DNA of 64,000 bases from Lepidodermella squamata. Its lineage: Eukaryota; Gastrotricha. The translations under genes were made by a program, and so were the position numbers. Below, piece by piece: positions 11,864 through 23,703 of the stretch. Within the stretch, counting starts at the first letter, position 1. Each line of letters begins with the position of its first letter. Location: assembly GCA_047495785.1 (NCBI GenBank), contig JBLDXI010000015.1, positions 1,612,001 through 1,676,000 on the forward strand, written 5' to 3'. A model generated the notes under the pieces. The model was not told where the DNA came from and searched no databases. It was given only the letters and a program-made list of their open reading frames with translations.

Positions 11864-12032
11864 AATTCTCTATCAAATAGTTATAGGGTTTTCGCATATA
11901 TAGAAATCAATGGAAAGAAGCATTTTAAATTTTGCGGACAGGTTGAGAGCGCGCGCTCTTCCATTCAGAAATTTGGTGTGCGCATAAATGAATTTTTATA
12001 TGCGAGAACGCTATATCTATTTGATAGAGAAT
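11864..12032. repeat. Foldback (MITE-like) element
   Basis: The left end ATTCTCTATCAAATAG (from 11865) is exactly complementary to CTATTTGATAGAGAAT at the right end (to 12032). Complementarity continues inwards with a few mismatches through TTCGCATATA / TATATGCGAGAA. A 14-bp perfect palindrome (AGAGCGCGCGCTCT) lies close to the centre. The structure resembles a miniature inverted-repeat element or a large hairpin. No coding capacity. Confidence 0.6.
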
Positions 12033-12444
12033 AGTCGTGCCTTTACTTTGGCTTTCGCCTGAATAGTCAGAGCTACCCTATTGACTGAGAACGCAAGACA
12101 CTGAAATTGACGAAAATTTGCGCACGCAAGTCTCTTTCCCCCCCGGCTGTGATGTCGGGGTTTGCACGAAACCAAGGGGCTGGGAATAGGTTATAAGACC
12201 TATAGGCTAGAGGAAATAAATCTCGCAAAGCTATCTCGATCGATTATACTTGCTTTACCGGTAAACGACCCGCTGCAGGAATGACTCGTTCGAATCGTTC
12301 GATATTTCACTGAGTTAAGCCTACTGAGTAACTGAGTTGATGCGAGTAAAAAACCGAGGGTCATGATGTCTTTTATTGCCAGAATTTTACATAAAATTCG
12401 TAGCACACGACAAATTCGTTGTCCAAGCTTGACAAGCCCTCGAA

Positions 12445-14254
12445 ATGCACGGCAGGCTGTCGAAGTATGAGCTTTCCTTTTATTTTTGCTACTGGGCGGC
12501 TCTCTTTGGAAAGATGGTCTATCACCTGTATCTCTTCTGCCGTGGTATGAATTATTGAACTGCATCAGACGTCTAGAGTTGCTACGAATTTCTTCATATT
12601 TTCAAGTCATAGAGCTGGATCATATATTTGCAAGCTGGGCACTGACTCCAGGATTCTTCATGAATTACAAATTTCGGGTTTGTTTTCAATTACTCTTTTA
12701 CCTATTATCCAATTTTTCCTTTGTTAGGAAAAGCTCGACGCTGAAATGTGGGTTTTGTTCGACCATGGTCTATCCTATCTAGCTCTTGGGCTTGGCCATG
12801 CCATCTTGCGTCACATCATTTTTAGGATTATAATTCGCCCGGAAGCAAAAAATCGTGACGAACTATTTCTGATCTTTTGTATTATCTACGGCGTATTGGC
12901 TACAAGTTATATAACCGGCCGCTACTACGGTGCTCTACATTTCCTGATTGCCGTGGCCGATTGGTTTATTGTTCGGAGGTTTTTCAAAATAACTCCGCTG
13001 ATCAGTAGAATTTCACCTCTTTGCCGAGCATGGATAATTGCCATCGCGCAAACGATATTGTTTCATCGGAGCACATCGTATTTGAATCCGTTTAAATATT
13101 CCGAGGCATCCCAAATCGCTTTCTTTTGGGCGATCGGGTGGCATCACTTGAAGTTTATCAGCTTCACTGATTCTAACTCGAAATTTCAAACTGGATTTCT
13201 TCATTACATGGCCTACATGTTTTACTATCCTCTAATTGTCGCACCTTTCTCACCATATTCTCGATTTCTGGTTCATAATGATTTGAAACATGCTGGCGAT
13301 ACCGAAAATTTCTCATCATTGAAGAAACCATTTGGCCAATCTGTGAAGGAGTTATTTAAAAAGCTTGTGATTGTATCGCTATGGCTGTTAGCTCTTATTT
13401 TCGGAAATCACGCCTTCTTCCCAACCGGCTTGGCTTTCTATCCAACAGCTTATCTTCAAGCTGACATATGGGCTCGAGCTGGCCATGCTTGGATGATGGG
13501 GCAATGGTTCCAGATTAAATACATGGTTATGTACGGAGTTCCTTGGATCGTCACTTTTTTGGATACGGGAGTGCCGTTACCCGAGTTGCCAATTTGCATC
13601 TCCAGAGTATACCGTTATTCTGTAATGTGGCGGAAATTTGACACTGGCCTGCACGAGTTCATGCGGGATCATTTATACGGGCCAACTTTAGCTACGATCG
13701 AATCAATAATTTCCTGGTCCAAAGGTCGGACCTTTTTCCATCGCAGCGTTATCTTCCGGAAAATGTTGGCCCTTGCAATTACATACAGCTTCATTGGAAT
13801 TTGGCACGGTTTAGGCAGTGGCAGCTTGGTTTTCGCAGCAATGAATTATATCTGCCTCGTTGTTGAATTCATGTCTGCTCGTATGAGCGGGCATTTTAAG
13901 TTAGCCGAGAAATTGGGTCCGCAATGGTATCGTCGATTTACAGCATTTTGCTGCTCATTCAGCGTGCAATGGTCCTGGATATCGTTTTTCTTTTTCAGTA
14001 AGTTCAGCGAAACTTTCGTGAAATTTACAGAGCTTTAATTCATAGAGACCGACTGGAGAACTGGCTGGTTTATCATAGAAAATTTGTTCTACCTCGAGTT
14101 ATGGAGGTATTCCATCGCCTTTTTTGCATTCTACTGTTGGGTCAACTTGTGCATGGAGCTTGAAATTCTGCTGGACCAACCAGAGGCCAAGCTGGCTATT
14201 GATAAGCCGCAATCAACATACGCTAAGCAACTTTCATCGAACAAGAATAAATGA
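12445..14254 (+). CDS. HHAT: MBOAT O-acyltransferase, Hedgehog acyltransferase (HHAT/Rasp)-like
   Basis: Four exons: 12445-12544, 12607-12677, 12728-13997, 14046-14254; in frame, 549 aa, close to the usual HHAT length of about 500. The N-terminus (SKYELSFYFCYWAALFGKM) matches the HHAT first-helix region. A polytopic membrane body follows, with a RVYRYSVMWRKFDTGLHEF block carrying the conserved Asp, and GIWHGLGSGSLVFAAMN carrying the MBOAT catalytic His. In HHAT/Rasp this enzyme palmitoylates the N-terminal Cys of Hedgehog in the ER. The four-exon structure was set by matching frame and family conservation; the intron 1 acceptor (after TTTTCAAG) is the least certain join. A related HHAT-like paralogue cannot be excluded. 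The AATAAA overlapping the stop may be the poly(A) signal. Confidence 0.85.
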
Positions 14255-15342
14255 ACTTGATATGATGTAATATATATTATAAGTAATATTCGTTTAGGAT
14301 TCTCAATTAAAATTCGTTTAAACCCTGGATTCAGAGACCATGTTTTATGGGCATCTAAAGTTTGGATGTCCGAAGTTGCGATACACACGCGCGCGCTCGA
14401 ACATGATTGTCATTTTTAAAAGCGCTGAACTTCGATCGACGCGGACGACGGGAGATTAATAGGTGCACCAAAGTATCCACAGTTCGCGAACAAAAAACTT
14501 CGACCGAACTGCTTTGGCAGTCATTCTTGACCTCAAACCAACCGCGGCAGAATAATGGTAAATTTGCCGCTATATAACAAATCATCACGGTTGTTGCGTG
14601 CTGCCACCAGGTAACAAGCGAATTTATACACATTTTTGTTAAAAATGTAAATAATATCGCAACACCAGCCCTGGCAACACACGTGAAGGCGCAGAAATAC
14701 TAGAGCTAGGCAGACGTCGACCGGCCGACCAAATGAGGTTCGTCAGCCAGAAAATCAAGGTTGATTGTGACATTACCGTGGTGTGTGGTGTGGAGCTACT
14801 GGGTCGGGAACATGGTTTTTTGAACCTCTCATGTCTCTGGTAGCTCTCTTTGCTTTGAATTTAATGACAAAAAACCAAGTTCAATTCTTGCTCGATTGGT
14901 CAAAACCCGGTTGACAAACCGCTAAATTCAGTCGATGCTGTGGAGGTTGAAGTGATTGAGGTTGACCAAGTGGGGTAACTTGGCCCATGGCTATATCACT
15001 TGCAGATGAACCATCTTGGAAAAGCTTGCGAGTTGTTGAATTTCTTCGTAGCTCATCGCGTTATTGTTGCTGCGTCCTACATACGTCACTGGATCAAATT
15101 CCTGCTGAGGCGCCGTCGAGGTGTCATGGGTGTGATTTTTACAGAAATAAACGCCTGGCAACATGATTTGTTAATTTATCAACACTATGATGGCTTGATA
15201 TTGCGAACTACATACCGAGAAATCAATACATCATGTAGAAAAAACAGTTCACCACTGCGGTCTTCTGTCGACGCTTCGTACGGATAGTTATAAAGGTTAA
15301 TATAAATTTACGAATTCGCAAGCATAGGATATATTCGCAAAA
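14255..15342. other. Spacer with the likely promoter of the EGF gene
   Basis: No gene recognised. The stretch about 15050-15210 resembles 39250-39370, upstream of the pseudogene copy (shared words: GTCGAGGTGT, GCCTGGCAACA, TTAATTT). Duplication therefore included upstream DNA, and this part is a candidate promoter. Confidence 0.45.
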
Positions 15343-17194
15343 ATGGAAAGATATCTAGCTGTTTTGTTTGCACTAGCTTTCACAGGTCTTAGCTCAGCGC
15401 AAAGTGAGTATTTTGACTCTATATAAATCCTGTGACGTAAATAGGACGCCGCTATATTGTCTACATCAAGATGTAGTCACCATAATTAGGGCAAAAGGGT
15501 TGAGAAGGGTTGAAACTATTTACGTAACGTTACATATATTCATACTTTACATATAACTTCTAACAGCTTGCAGTCCTTCGTGCCAGAACGGCGGTACCTG
15601 TATTGCAGGAGTTTGCCAATGTGCTGTTGGCTGGACAGCCTCTGACTGCAGCTTGCGTAAGATATTTGCGCCATTACACTCACTTACTAGACATATTAGG
15701 GAAGAAGAATGCTGTCTGTGACCAGTTTTGATTTTCTGGAATTTCTTGTTTCATTGAGATATGCTGATTCATCTCGTATACCAGAATATTCGTATATCAA
15801 TGGCGAATTTCCATGTAATTTTATTCCTATGATTAAATCAGCTCGAATTTGAAGGATGATGTATTGCAGATACTAACTGGTGGCTGAGGCGGAATATTAC
15901 CTCGAAAAATAACGCAATTCAAGTGCTGACGTCTGGTGGAGATAGATATGGCTGTATCACGACGAGGAAAGTTAGTCTTAATGTTGGTTTGCTTTCGATT
16001 CCCTTTGTCAATAATTTTAAATAGAAGTGGAACATGACGGACTTTTCTATCAATATCACTGCTGAAACTAGTGGAATGGATACCCTTGGGCAAGTGTGGC
16101 TGTCAATGATATCCAACAACTCATACACGTATTATCAATCACATGGTATGGGGGCGTACTGGAGCGCTAATTTCAGTTTGGTCGGCAGCGTTCTCCGCTA
16201 CGCCCAACAGTCGAAAACATTCGAGTTCGTGTCAACACCCACTGCCATCGGCTTTCTCGTAGCACCTAGATATCCGCTTATTGACGTGAACAATGTCTAT
16301 TACAAAGGGCGATTCCACCTTGGCTTTGTTGTTCGCAATGGCGGACAAGTCTTCGTCGAACACTGCAATACGACAGTCTGCGAGCGATTGATCGATGGCA
16401 TTGCCGTCCCCAATTTCATAACGGTGAACAACACCGCGAACGTTGTCATGGGTATACTTGCTGATTCTGAGAATGATGCCCAGCAGTTCGACATAATTGA
16501 TCTAAGAGTCTATCGAATAGGTGTGTTAGAAATTTGCATCTATTTTATGGTTGCTTTACGTCATGCCATAGGATCCTGCTACCCTGAGTGCAACAGAGGC
16601 TACTGCATTGCTAGAAATACCTGCCAATGTTATGCTGGATGGACAGGACCAAGGTGCAATAATCGTAAGTAGCAAGAAACAAGGAAATTGCGAATGCGTA
16701 GCAGAAGTTTGATCCCTTATCCATCCTGAGATCCTACGATATTATACACCCGAATATTATATAGGGTTCTGATGGGATGAAGGTAGCTAAGAAATAGCGA
16801 TTTGCAGCGCTTGAACTTACTGTTTTGTGGTCTTCCGGACAGAAAAATATGACTATATCTTGACATGTTTCATATCACTGGCTCAAGTTTCGTGTGAAGC
16901 CTGCTCGCTTAATTTTTTCCTTTTGTGCTTTAGAAATATGTGGTTCGGATATCTGTCCAACAAATGGCTGGTGTTCCGGATCGAGCACGTGTTCTTGTTT
17001 TGATAAATGGAAAACCGGCCCTGACTGTCTACAACGTAAGCTAAATCTTGGAAAGTTTGAAACTCTGAATTTCATTGTCTTTATCATCAGCTATTTGCGA
17101 CTGCGCTGTAGCGAAGCGATGTGCGCATATGCTATGCGACTGCCCAGACGGCAGCCAACGATACGACTGCAATGATCCAAACGCACTGGTTTGA
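15343..17194 (+). CDS. Secreted four-EGF protein with an unrecognised central domain (EGF gene F)
   Basis: Seven exons: 15343-15403, 15567-15656, 15870-15970, 16025-16520, 16572-16664, 16934-17035, 17091-17194; in frame, 348 aa. Signal peptide MERYLAVLFALAFTGLSSAQ. An EGF module follows (CSPSCQNGGTC...CQCAVGWTASDC). Next is a domain of roughly 200 residues, rich in aromatic and beta-type sequence (NWWLRRNITSKNNAIQV... to ...FDIIDLRVYRIG), then three more EGF-like modules (CYPECNRGYC..., ICGSDICPTNGWC..., CDCAVAKRC...). Each EGF module is its own exon with phase 1 borders, typical of shuffled extracellular domains. I do not recognise the central domain; its pattern could suit a jelly-roll or lectin-like fold (inference). 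Likely an extracellular matrix or secreted adhesion protein. AATAAA at 17329. Confidence 0.82.
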
Positions 17195-19144
17195 ACACAG
17201 TAACCAGAAGTTGTCAATGCTGACTCAAGGAAACAAAAACTAGTTTTTTCCTGATCATATACGTAAGGAATGTATATAAAAGCATGTATGCTGTGTAATC
17301 AAGGTGTAATCGATGTAGGAAATGATCTAATAAAAAGATAGCGACGAAAAGCTGTTGTTTTATGTTACGCTACCGTCTTCAGTTTTATCAGCTTCAAAAT
17401 ATATACCGTGAATTTGGCTTCGGAGTTGTCGACCATTTCAGCTATTTATCTTGGGTGGTTGGCTTCTTCTGAGAAATGAACAAAAAGATAATGGAATAAT
17501 ATTTTAACCACATTCAAAATATCCTGTACCCAACGATATAAAATTTGAGTTGTAATTTTTATTTTTTTTTTATTTGCCGACATCAGTCGGTTTTGGATAA
17601 CAAATGACGAGGCTCCCGTGATAAGTGGAGGTTGGTGCTGGCTGGTGAAAACCCGCTGATTAGTTCGATGCTGTTTCAAAAAAACGAACCCGAATGGTCT
17701 ACATCTTAGAATATGACTGAGGACCACACAACGTCACTATCAATTAGTTTTAATGAATTACATCCGCTTGAACGAAGTTGAAAACACAAAACTACCATAC
17801 ACCACACTCGTCATTATTATCATCATCAGCGTCAAAATAGACAGGCAGCGTGCTTCCGCTCACTATGAAACTCACATGCACGCAAATAAATAGGCGTGCG
17901 CGCGCGCTTGGAGTGGTGGAGTAACTTGATTACCGCACTGGTGCGCGCGCGCAGCCTTAATTTATGTGCGAGTGTGTTTGTATCCACCAGAGTTGACGCG
18001 CGCGCACTAAATTAAGGCCGCCCAGTCGAAAAGCGCATCGCTATAGCTGTAGTTCTGCATCGCGCTTCACTGGCCGCAGAGTGACCACTGCTCAACAAAA
18101 AGTCGAGCTATAAAAATTAAATTCCCAGTGATGGCAGATACAATAAAGTAAACAACTCACTAAAATCGAGTTATCATTAGCTGTTGTAGTCTTTATTCAC
18201 CGATTTCCATACGAATCGTTAAGCTCTAAGAACAATTTCCACCCAAAATATGTCCACGCAATTTCCCCATCGTATCGCTTGCTTTAGTCCTGCCTTCATA
18301 TCCAGGTGTTTCTTTTTCACCCGTTTTGATTGATTCACCTCTATTCCTAATTTGTCTGATACCACCTGGCCACTGCTACGCAAGCACAACAATCGTTAGT
18401 GCGAAATGTGGTGTGTTTTCGCAACTATAGCGCAGCCACTGTTACTGAGGCCGAGAATGTCTAACAATAGAGCCTTTAATTTCAACAATTAAGAGGGACT
18501 GACTTTTTCAGCAATAAAAATATTGCTACTAACGCGTATTGTGAATAGTCAACGTGGGCTGTGGGCTGTTAACTCTTCTGCTCTATTGTCCGATTTTTTC
18601 GGCCTCGGTAAGCGATGTCGGTCTAATAACGTTCAAATAGCTGTAGTTTAGAAGTGCTTTTTCTCGCTAATTTGATGATAATTATTTCAATGTTTACTGG
18701 GACGCATATGCGGCATCGGATTAAGAACCTTCACTCTTTTCCAGTTTGATACTTTTATAATAAACTGCGATTTAAAGTAATAATAAGGAAATCATGTTAA
18801 TAACCTATGCATCAATCAATATTAGGGCCGTTCCAATTTTAGTGCTTAAATATTGACCAGTAGATAGTTTGGTGTAAGATATTCCTCCTTAATCCATAGT
18901 CCGTAATCAAACGGATATGAGCTGCTAAAATACCCAATCGGCCACAAAATTCCACGATTTCCAATCTAATGGAAAGTGGACTCCTTACTTAGGGAACTAA
19001 TCAAAAAGTAGCCCAGCCCTTTGTTTCTTAGCTAACATATGGAGAAATTTAGCAACAAAAATCTTCCCGATCGCTTTTCACTTCTCAATTTTTTCAGATA
19101 GGTACCAGGTTTGATGAAATGGACTCGTTGCGGGGTTTCTATCG
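17195..19144. other. Gene-free spacer
   Basis: About 1.95 kb without a supported gene. It contains GC-alternating runs at 17895-18010 and a small inverted repeat (CAGCCTTAATTTA near 17952 against TAAATTAAGGCCG near 18010). A splice-acceptor-like TTTTTTCAG at 19090-19099 could end a 5' UTR intron of the next gene. Confidence 0.45.
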
Positions 19145-21312
19145 ATGAGAGTTCCCAGTGGGGCCGGCGGCTCGGCGAACCCTGGAGTCGGCCCGGCAGC
19201 ATCAACAGCTCGTCGCCATGTTGTCTCGTGCTTCCTTCGAAAGTTTCGCGGCAACATTTCGCGCTTCTTCCGGCAAAACTTCCCACTCCAAGCCGGTCGA
19301 CACAACAATGTCGGCCTAACTTGCTGGCCTTTTCTTACGATCTTCCTCGCCAGCGTCATTATTTACTTACTTGCAACTAGCCGGAGACAGGATTGTCCCC
19401 CTATTCAGGTCAATAGAAACTTTAAATTGCTTCGACAAGTTCTTGTTACCGAGAAAATCGACGTAGCAAGCAAGAATTCAGCAAAAGTTGTGAAGCAGGT
19501 AACAATCAAGCCTGTTTCGTCTACCGCCAAAGTTGAGACGCATAGAGTTGCAAAAACTGTATCGCCGGAATGCCCTTTTCCTGAAGTTGAGGATGACGAG
19601 ATCTGTGCGTTTCGTCGCATGATCGCTGCAACAAAGCGTGACTACTCCCTGTTACGCGCGACTTGGTCCGTCTGTGCGCAGGTACTCAACCGCTTCAGTG
19701 ATGCAACGTCCTGGTACCTTTACGGGACTAGTTTACTCGGCTACTACCGGCACAACGGCTCGATTGTTCCTTGGGACGACTTCATAGACATAGCCATGTT
19801 TTCGAAATCGGGCAAGAAGACGGCCAAGCCCATCGAACTCGCAAAGCAATTTCAGGGTTTTGTAAAAAAATTCCCTGGTTACACGTCGTATTTTGTGGAA
19901 AATCAGGCTAAAATAAAATGTTTCGGGTCCTGGGCAAACAATTCGCGAACAATTGTTGGCCGAGACCGCTGGACACCCTCGTGGAGATGGCCTTACGTGG
20001 AAATTCAAATTATGCTGACAAACTACTCGGCTTCACTAGAAGTTATGGAAACTGTGCAGGATCCTTACTGGCCAGAATATTGGGTATGACCTTTTGACAA
20101 TCAGTATTCATCTTTCATAATTCAGTAATTTAGTACTCAGGAAAAGACATCCTGCCGCTTCAACGAGCAGTTTTTGAATCGCAACCGGTTTACGTCCCGA
20201 AAAATATACCAAATGTCTTGGATAAAAATTACGACGTATCATGGTGTTCGACTCGGTTCTACAGCCACAAATCGGAACGGGTAGAACCAAGCCCGAATTA
20301 CGTGTCAAAGCCATGCGCCGAACTCCGGCATTTCGTAAATTTTTCCAATCTTCAAATCCCGGATGATTCATCCGATCACTGGAATTCAACCTGCCCAGAG
20401 GGTGATGCAGCGGATGACCAGTCGATTTGCAGTTTTTTGCCCGTTATCTCCGCTAAGGAGAAAGCGAATCTAGTGGAAACTATGAAAGTCTGCCTGAAGA
20501 TTGTTGAGCAGCTTGATGGAGTTTCTAACTTCCTGTACGGTGGAACTTTACTCGGATGGTATCGGCATAACAAGTCAATGATTCCGTAACTAACTTTTTT
20601 ATAAACTCGAATCAAATTCAAGTGGCCTTTTCAGATGGGATGATGATGTTGACGTCGCTCTCGTTCCTATGTCGCCATCGCTGGCTGCTAACAAGGCAGC
20701 TCAAATCTTAGCTCAATTACGCGTTATATCGCCGAAATTCCCCGGTTATCAACTGTTGTTCGTTGAGAGTCAGCTCAAAATCAAATGCTACGGCAATAAA
20801 GCCAGCAATTCAAGACCGGTTCCGCGGGTTGGCAATTGGCGACCACCATGGCGATGGCCCTATGTCGATCTTCAAATAATGAGGACCAATTTTACGGTTG
20901 GTCGGGGAAAAAACGCCTCCTCAATTTCAACAATTGAAGATCCATCAGGCTTCTCGGCATTTTGGGTGAGGCGTGAAGTTATTTTTATCATCCTCAACAT
21001 GCTTGGTTTCTCTACAGTATCCAAGTGATTTAGTCTTTCCTTTGAAGAGAAGCTCTTTCGAAAAGATCCCAGTTAACGTTCCTCGTTTGGTGAAACAGTC
21101 GTTGGTGAGGAACTATGACATCAAAACCTGTGTATCACCTTATTACAGGTAAATTTACAACTGAAGTGACATTCCATAATTTGAATACTTGCTTTTCCAG
21201 TCATCGCAAAGAACGAGTCTTGAAAAGAGATCACCATCCAACTGTTAGGAAACCTTGCTCACAACTCGGCCATATGTACACTTTTACAAATTTGGAGGAA
21301 GATGAAACTTGA
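19145..21312 (+). CDS. Tandem LicD/fukutin-like type II membrane protein (LicD G)
   Basis: Five exons: 19145-20083, 20134-20585, 20635-20965, 21018-21148, 21201-21312; in frame, 654 aa with the ATG at 19145. The long N-terminal basic region precedes the membrane anchor (FLTIFLASVIIYLLA, about residue 65), then a Ser/Lys-rich stem. Half 1: YLYGTSLLGYYRHNGSIVP then WDDFIDIA. Half 2: FLYGGTLLGWYRHNKSMIP then WDDDVDVA. WRWPYV occurs in both halves. The P|WDD intron is missing in half 1 but present in half 2, the opposite of the other family members. As in the paralogues, only half 2 has the full acidic motif, and I infer it is the catalytic half. AATAAA at 21353. An upstream start or 5' exon cannot be excluded. 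Confidence 0.83.
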
Positions 21313-21421
21313 TCCAAGTCGAAACAATATTATTTTTTGTTGAAAAATTAGCAATAAATTTGACATGGTTATAACTCATAACGACGATTTTATTAGTTTA
21401 CTAGTCCTATCATAAAGGCTT

Positions 21422-21930
21422 TCACCAGATAATGATGACAGGGGCGAAAGCAACAATCAAGATGTTGAGTAAAAACGGACCGTTGAATGATGCTTCGTTC
21501 ATAGGTTTCTTCGCTGTAGGGGTTGAAGTATTGTCATTGTTCGACGGCTTGTTGTCATCTTTTCCCTTATCACCGGGTTCTTCTGTCTGAGAAACTTTTT
21601 TCGCCTTATCTTTAGGCTCTACAGGCGTGTCGTCTTTGCCTTCTGGATCGGGCTCCGTTTCGTTTTTACGATTTGCAACCGTAGTAGGCTTTCCCCCATC
21701 ACTAGCAGCAGCCGTCGTTTCTCGCTTCGTCGACAGAGCTGCAGTGGTTGATCCAGCCATTGCTGTTGTCGTATGCCCATGTGTCGAAGTTGGCGCTGAT
21801 GTTGAACTCTGCATCCAAACAACTAGAAGAAAAATCAATTAGATTTAACAGTAATTTTCATGTTAAAATAATGAATACCGTCAGCGAGGAGCGTCGCGAA
21901 AACGATGGCGCTACTGAAAGTACTGAACAT
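21422..21930 (-). CDS. Small Thr/Ser-rich mucin-like GPI-anchored protein
   Basis: Two exons on the minus strand: 21930-21879 and 21822-21422; in frame, 150 aa. The short first exon supplies a signal peptide (MFSTFSSAIVFATLLADV); without it the frame would start at an internal Met inside the intron end. The body is low-complexity (TTTAMAGSTTAALSTKR, then Lys/Glu/Asp/Pro-rich). The C-terminus is a hydrophobic run (FLLNILIVAFAPVIIIW) preceded by small residues, as in GPI signals. No family recognised. Likely a small heavily O-glycosylated surface protein (inference). It converges on the LicD G gene with about 110 bp between stops. Confidence 0.6.
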
Positions 21931-22084
21931 TGGGCGCAAAGTAAAACTTGAATGTAATTTTCAATTCAAAACGATAAGAATCGCGGAAACGTCAGTTTGA
22001 AGATGTTAAGGTGGATTTTTTATTTTTACATCTCATTATACTTATTACACGCGTTCGCAATTTTAACTCACATTCTTGCTTACT

Positions 22085-22239
22085 ATTCGATTAAGATCAA
22101 TATAAATGGTTTACCGATAGGCAAATAGCGAGAGTTTCACAGTCAAACAGGCTAATTTTATTCTCAAAACCTCTATTTCTTAATTGAACATGGAATTATT
22201 TGCCTATCGGTAAGCTATTAATATTGATCTTAATCGAAA
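22085..22239. repeat. Palindromic MITE-like element
   Basis: The 43-nt left arm (22085-22127) contains GATTAAGATCAATATAAATG and TTTACCGATAGGCAAATA. It is nearly the exact reverse complement of the right arm (22197-22239), with a loop of about 70 bp. No coding potential. Clean target duplications are not obvious. Confidence 0.65.
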
Positions 22240-22469
22240 TTCATCGAGTATGGTAATGTTTCCTTTTGACCTGGAATAATTCTCGTAAGTAGGTGCTCAA
22301 ACCTCAAAGCATCCTTTCATACCCGTAATCTTAACTTTATTACATCTATAATTGCCGCAAGCAGTATTCGCATCCATCCTTAATTTTAACCGTAGACAAA
22401 AAACGCGCTATAAGTTCACAACTACAACTAAGCAATTTTTCAGCATTGTCCGATGTTGATGGTCTATTT

Positions 22470-23096
22470 CAGTTCTCCGCAAACTTTTTCCACCGCCGGC
22501 CTTTTTGGCGGCCGGAAAGCCTTGGCTTCGGCCGCAGATACAATCAGACCCTTCTCCGCAGATACAATCAGAATTTTGTAGCTTCAAGCACATTTTTCTT
22601 TCGCGACAATGCTATTGCTTATAGCGGAGGCCTTTATTATCAGGTTAATTCTGAAAAACGAACCTCCAATACCTTAGCCGACTGCTTCCCCTTAACTTGA
22701 GTCAAATTGAGAGCCGGAGAAGCGATACCTTAAGCGAGTCTATGCGCAGAGAGAACGAAGTGATCATAGGCATACCGCAAACAACCCGAAAGGGCTGGGG
22801 GTCTTAAACTGCCATTCACGTAAAGTGTTTTGCCCTACCTGTTTCCTACTCGAACAAAGATGAGGGAAAATGCTCAAGGAACCATCAAAGCAGAGGTCAA
22901 TAATATATGCGAGCGAATCGAGCTTTAGCTAACGGTATTTCGCAGAAATGTTGGCTGAAAATAGTCTAAAATAGGCTGATTTTCGCGTCATGATAGAAGG
23001 AAACGGGTAGCCGGCCGCATTCCAGCCATTAATGGAGAAAAGCCCTCCGGCCGCTAAGAACTGCTCCACCGGAAAAACCGAGTTTGCGGAGCACTG
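22470..23096. mobile_element. Non-autonomous hAT-like DNA transposon (627 bp)
   Basis: Left end CAGTTCTCCGCAAACT and right end (reverse complement) CAGTGCTCCGCAAACT match in 15 of 16 bases. Subterminal similarity continues (GCGGCCGGAAAGCC against GCGGCCGGAGGGCT). Flanks GTCTATTT and ATTTATTT are a plausible decayed 8-bp target duplication. CAG(T/G)-type ends and an 8-bp duplication fit hAT elements, but there is no transposase. A short open frame inside it is judged non-coding. Confidence 0.6.
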
Positions 23097-23703
23097 ATTT
23101 ATTTTATTTGACCCACTAAACGCTAAAACGGAATTGAGATAATGTATCCTGATTCTCCAAGTGCAGCACCTATTGTTCAGATATCATGAACAAGTTAAAG
23201 AAAACATGGCTGAGCTTTGAATTCAAGTGTGCAAGATCAAAAGTCCGGAGTTGTTCTTATCACTGAGCACGGTGTGCGGCACGGCGGTGAGCAGCAAAAT
23301 TTACGAGCGGTAGCGCGGGCATTATCTCAAAATACTGAAGACACTGTGTAATTATTTAATGACTCCACGCAAAGCTAGATATGAGCATATAAACACGGAC
23401 GATTGAGAAATATGAGCTATAACTCAAGCAATTCGACTTTATTTCTTGACTGCTTCGTGTCATTTCTAACGGGAAAAGGGTTAAAGCACGACGTAACCAC
23501 CGCACTAACAGCCCACTATATTGAAAAAGTCAGTACCGCACACAATAACAGAACATCAACAAAACGGTGAATCATTAGGTCAATATGCAAAATACTGTGA
23601 TAAACCCTATCGCAGTTTAAAAATAGACAACATCAGTACTTAAATTCTAGAAAATAGCAACATTTTTCAGATGTAAGGCATTTTATTTTCACTTGCAAGT
23701 GAA

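Larger units (their letters stand above)
10788..12444. other. Gene-free spacer with short repeats
   Basis: No gene recognised over about 1.65 kb. It contains three copies of a 10-mer (TGGGCTTTAA-like) at 11092-11121, a degenerate TTAGGG tract at 11764-11812, and a foldback element at 11864-12032 (separate entries). An AATAAA at 10990 could serve the Ly6 gene. Confidence 0.5.

Noticed and set aside
19032-19359. Minus-strand frames of 84-93 aa opposite LicD G exon 1
   Set aside because: Shadows of the basic, GC-rich N-terminal coding sequence of LicD G.
22446-22700. 84-aa open frame
   Set aside because: It lies within the hAT-like element and includes its terminal repeat and local duplications; no protein-like features.
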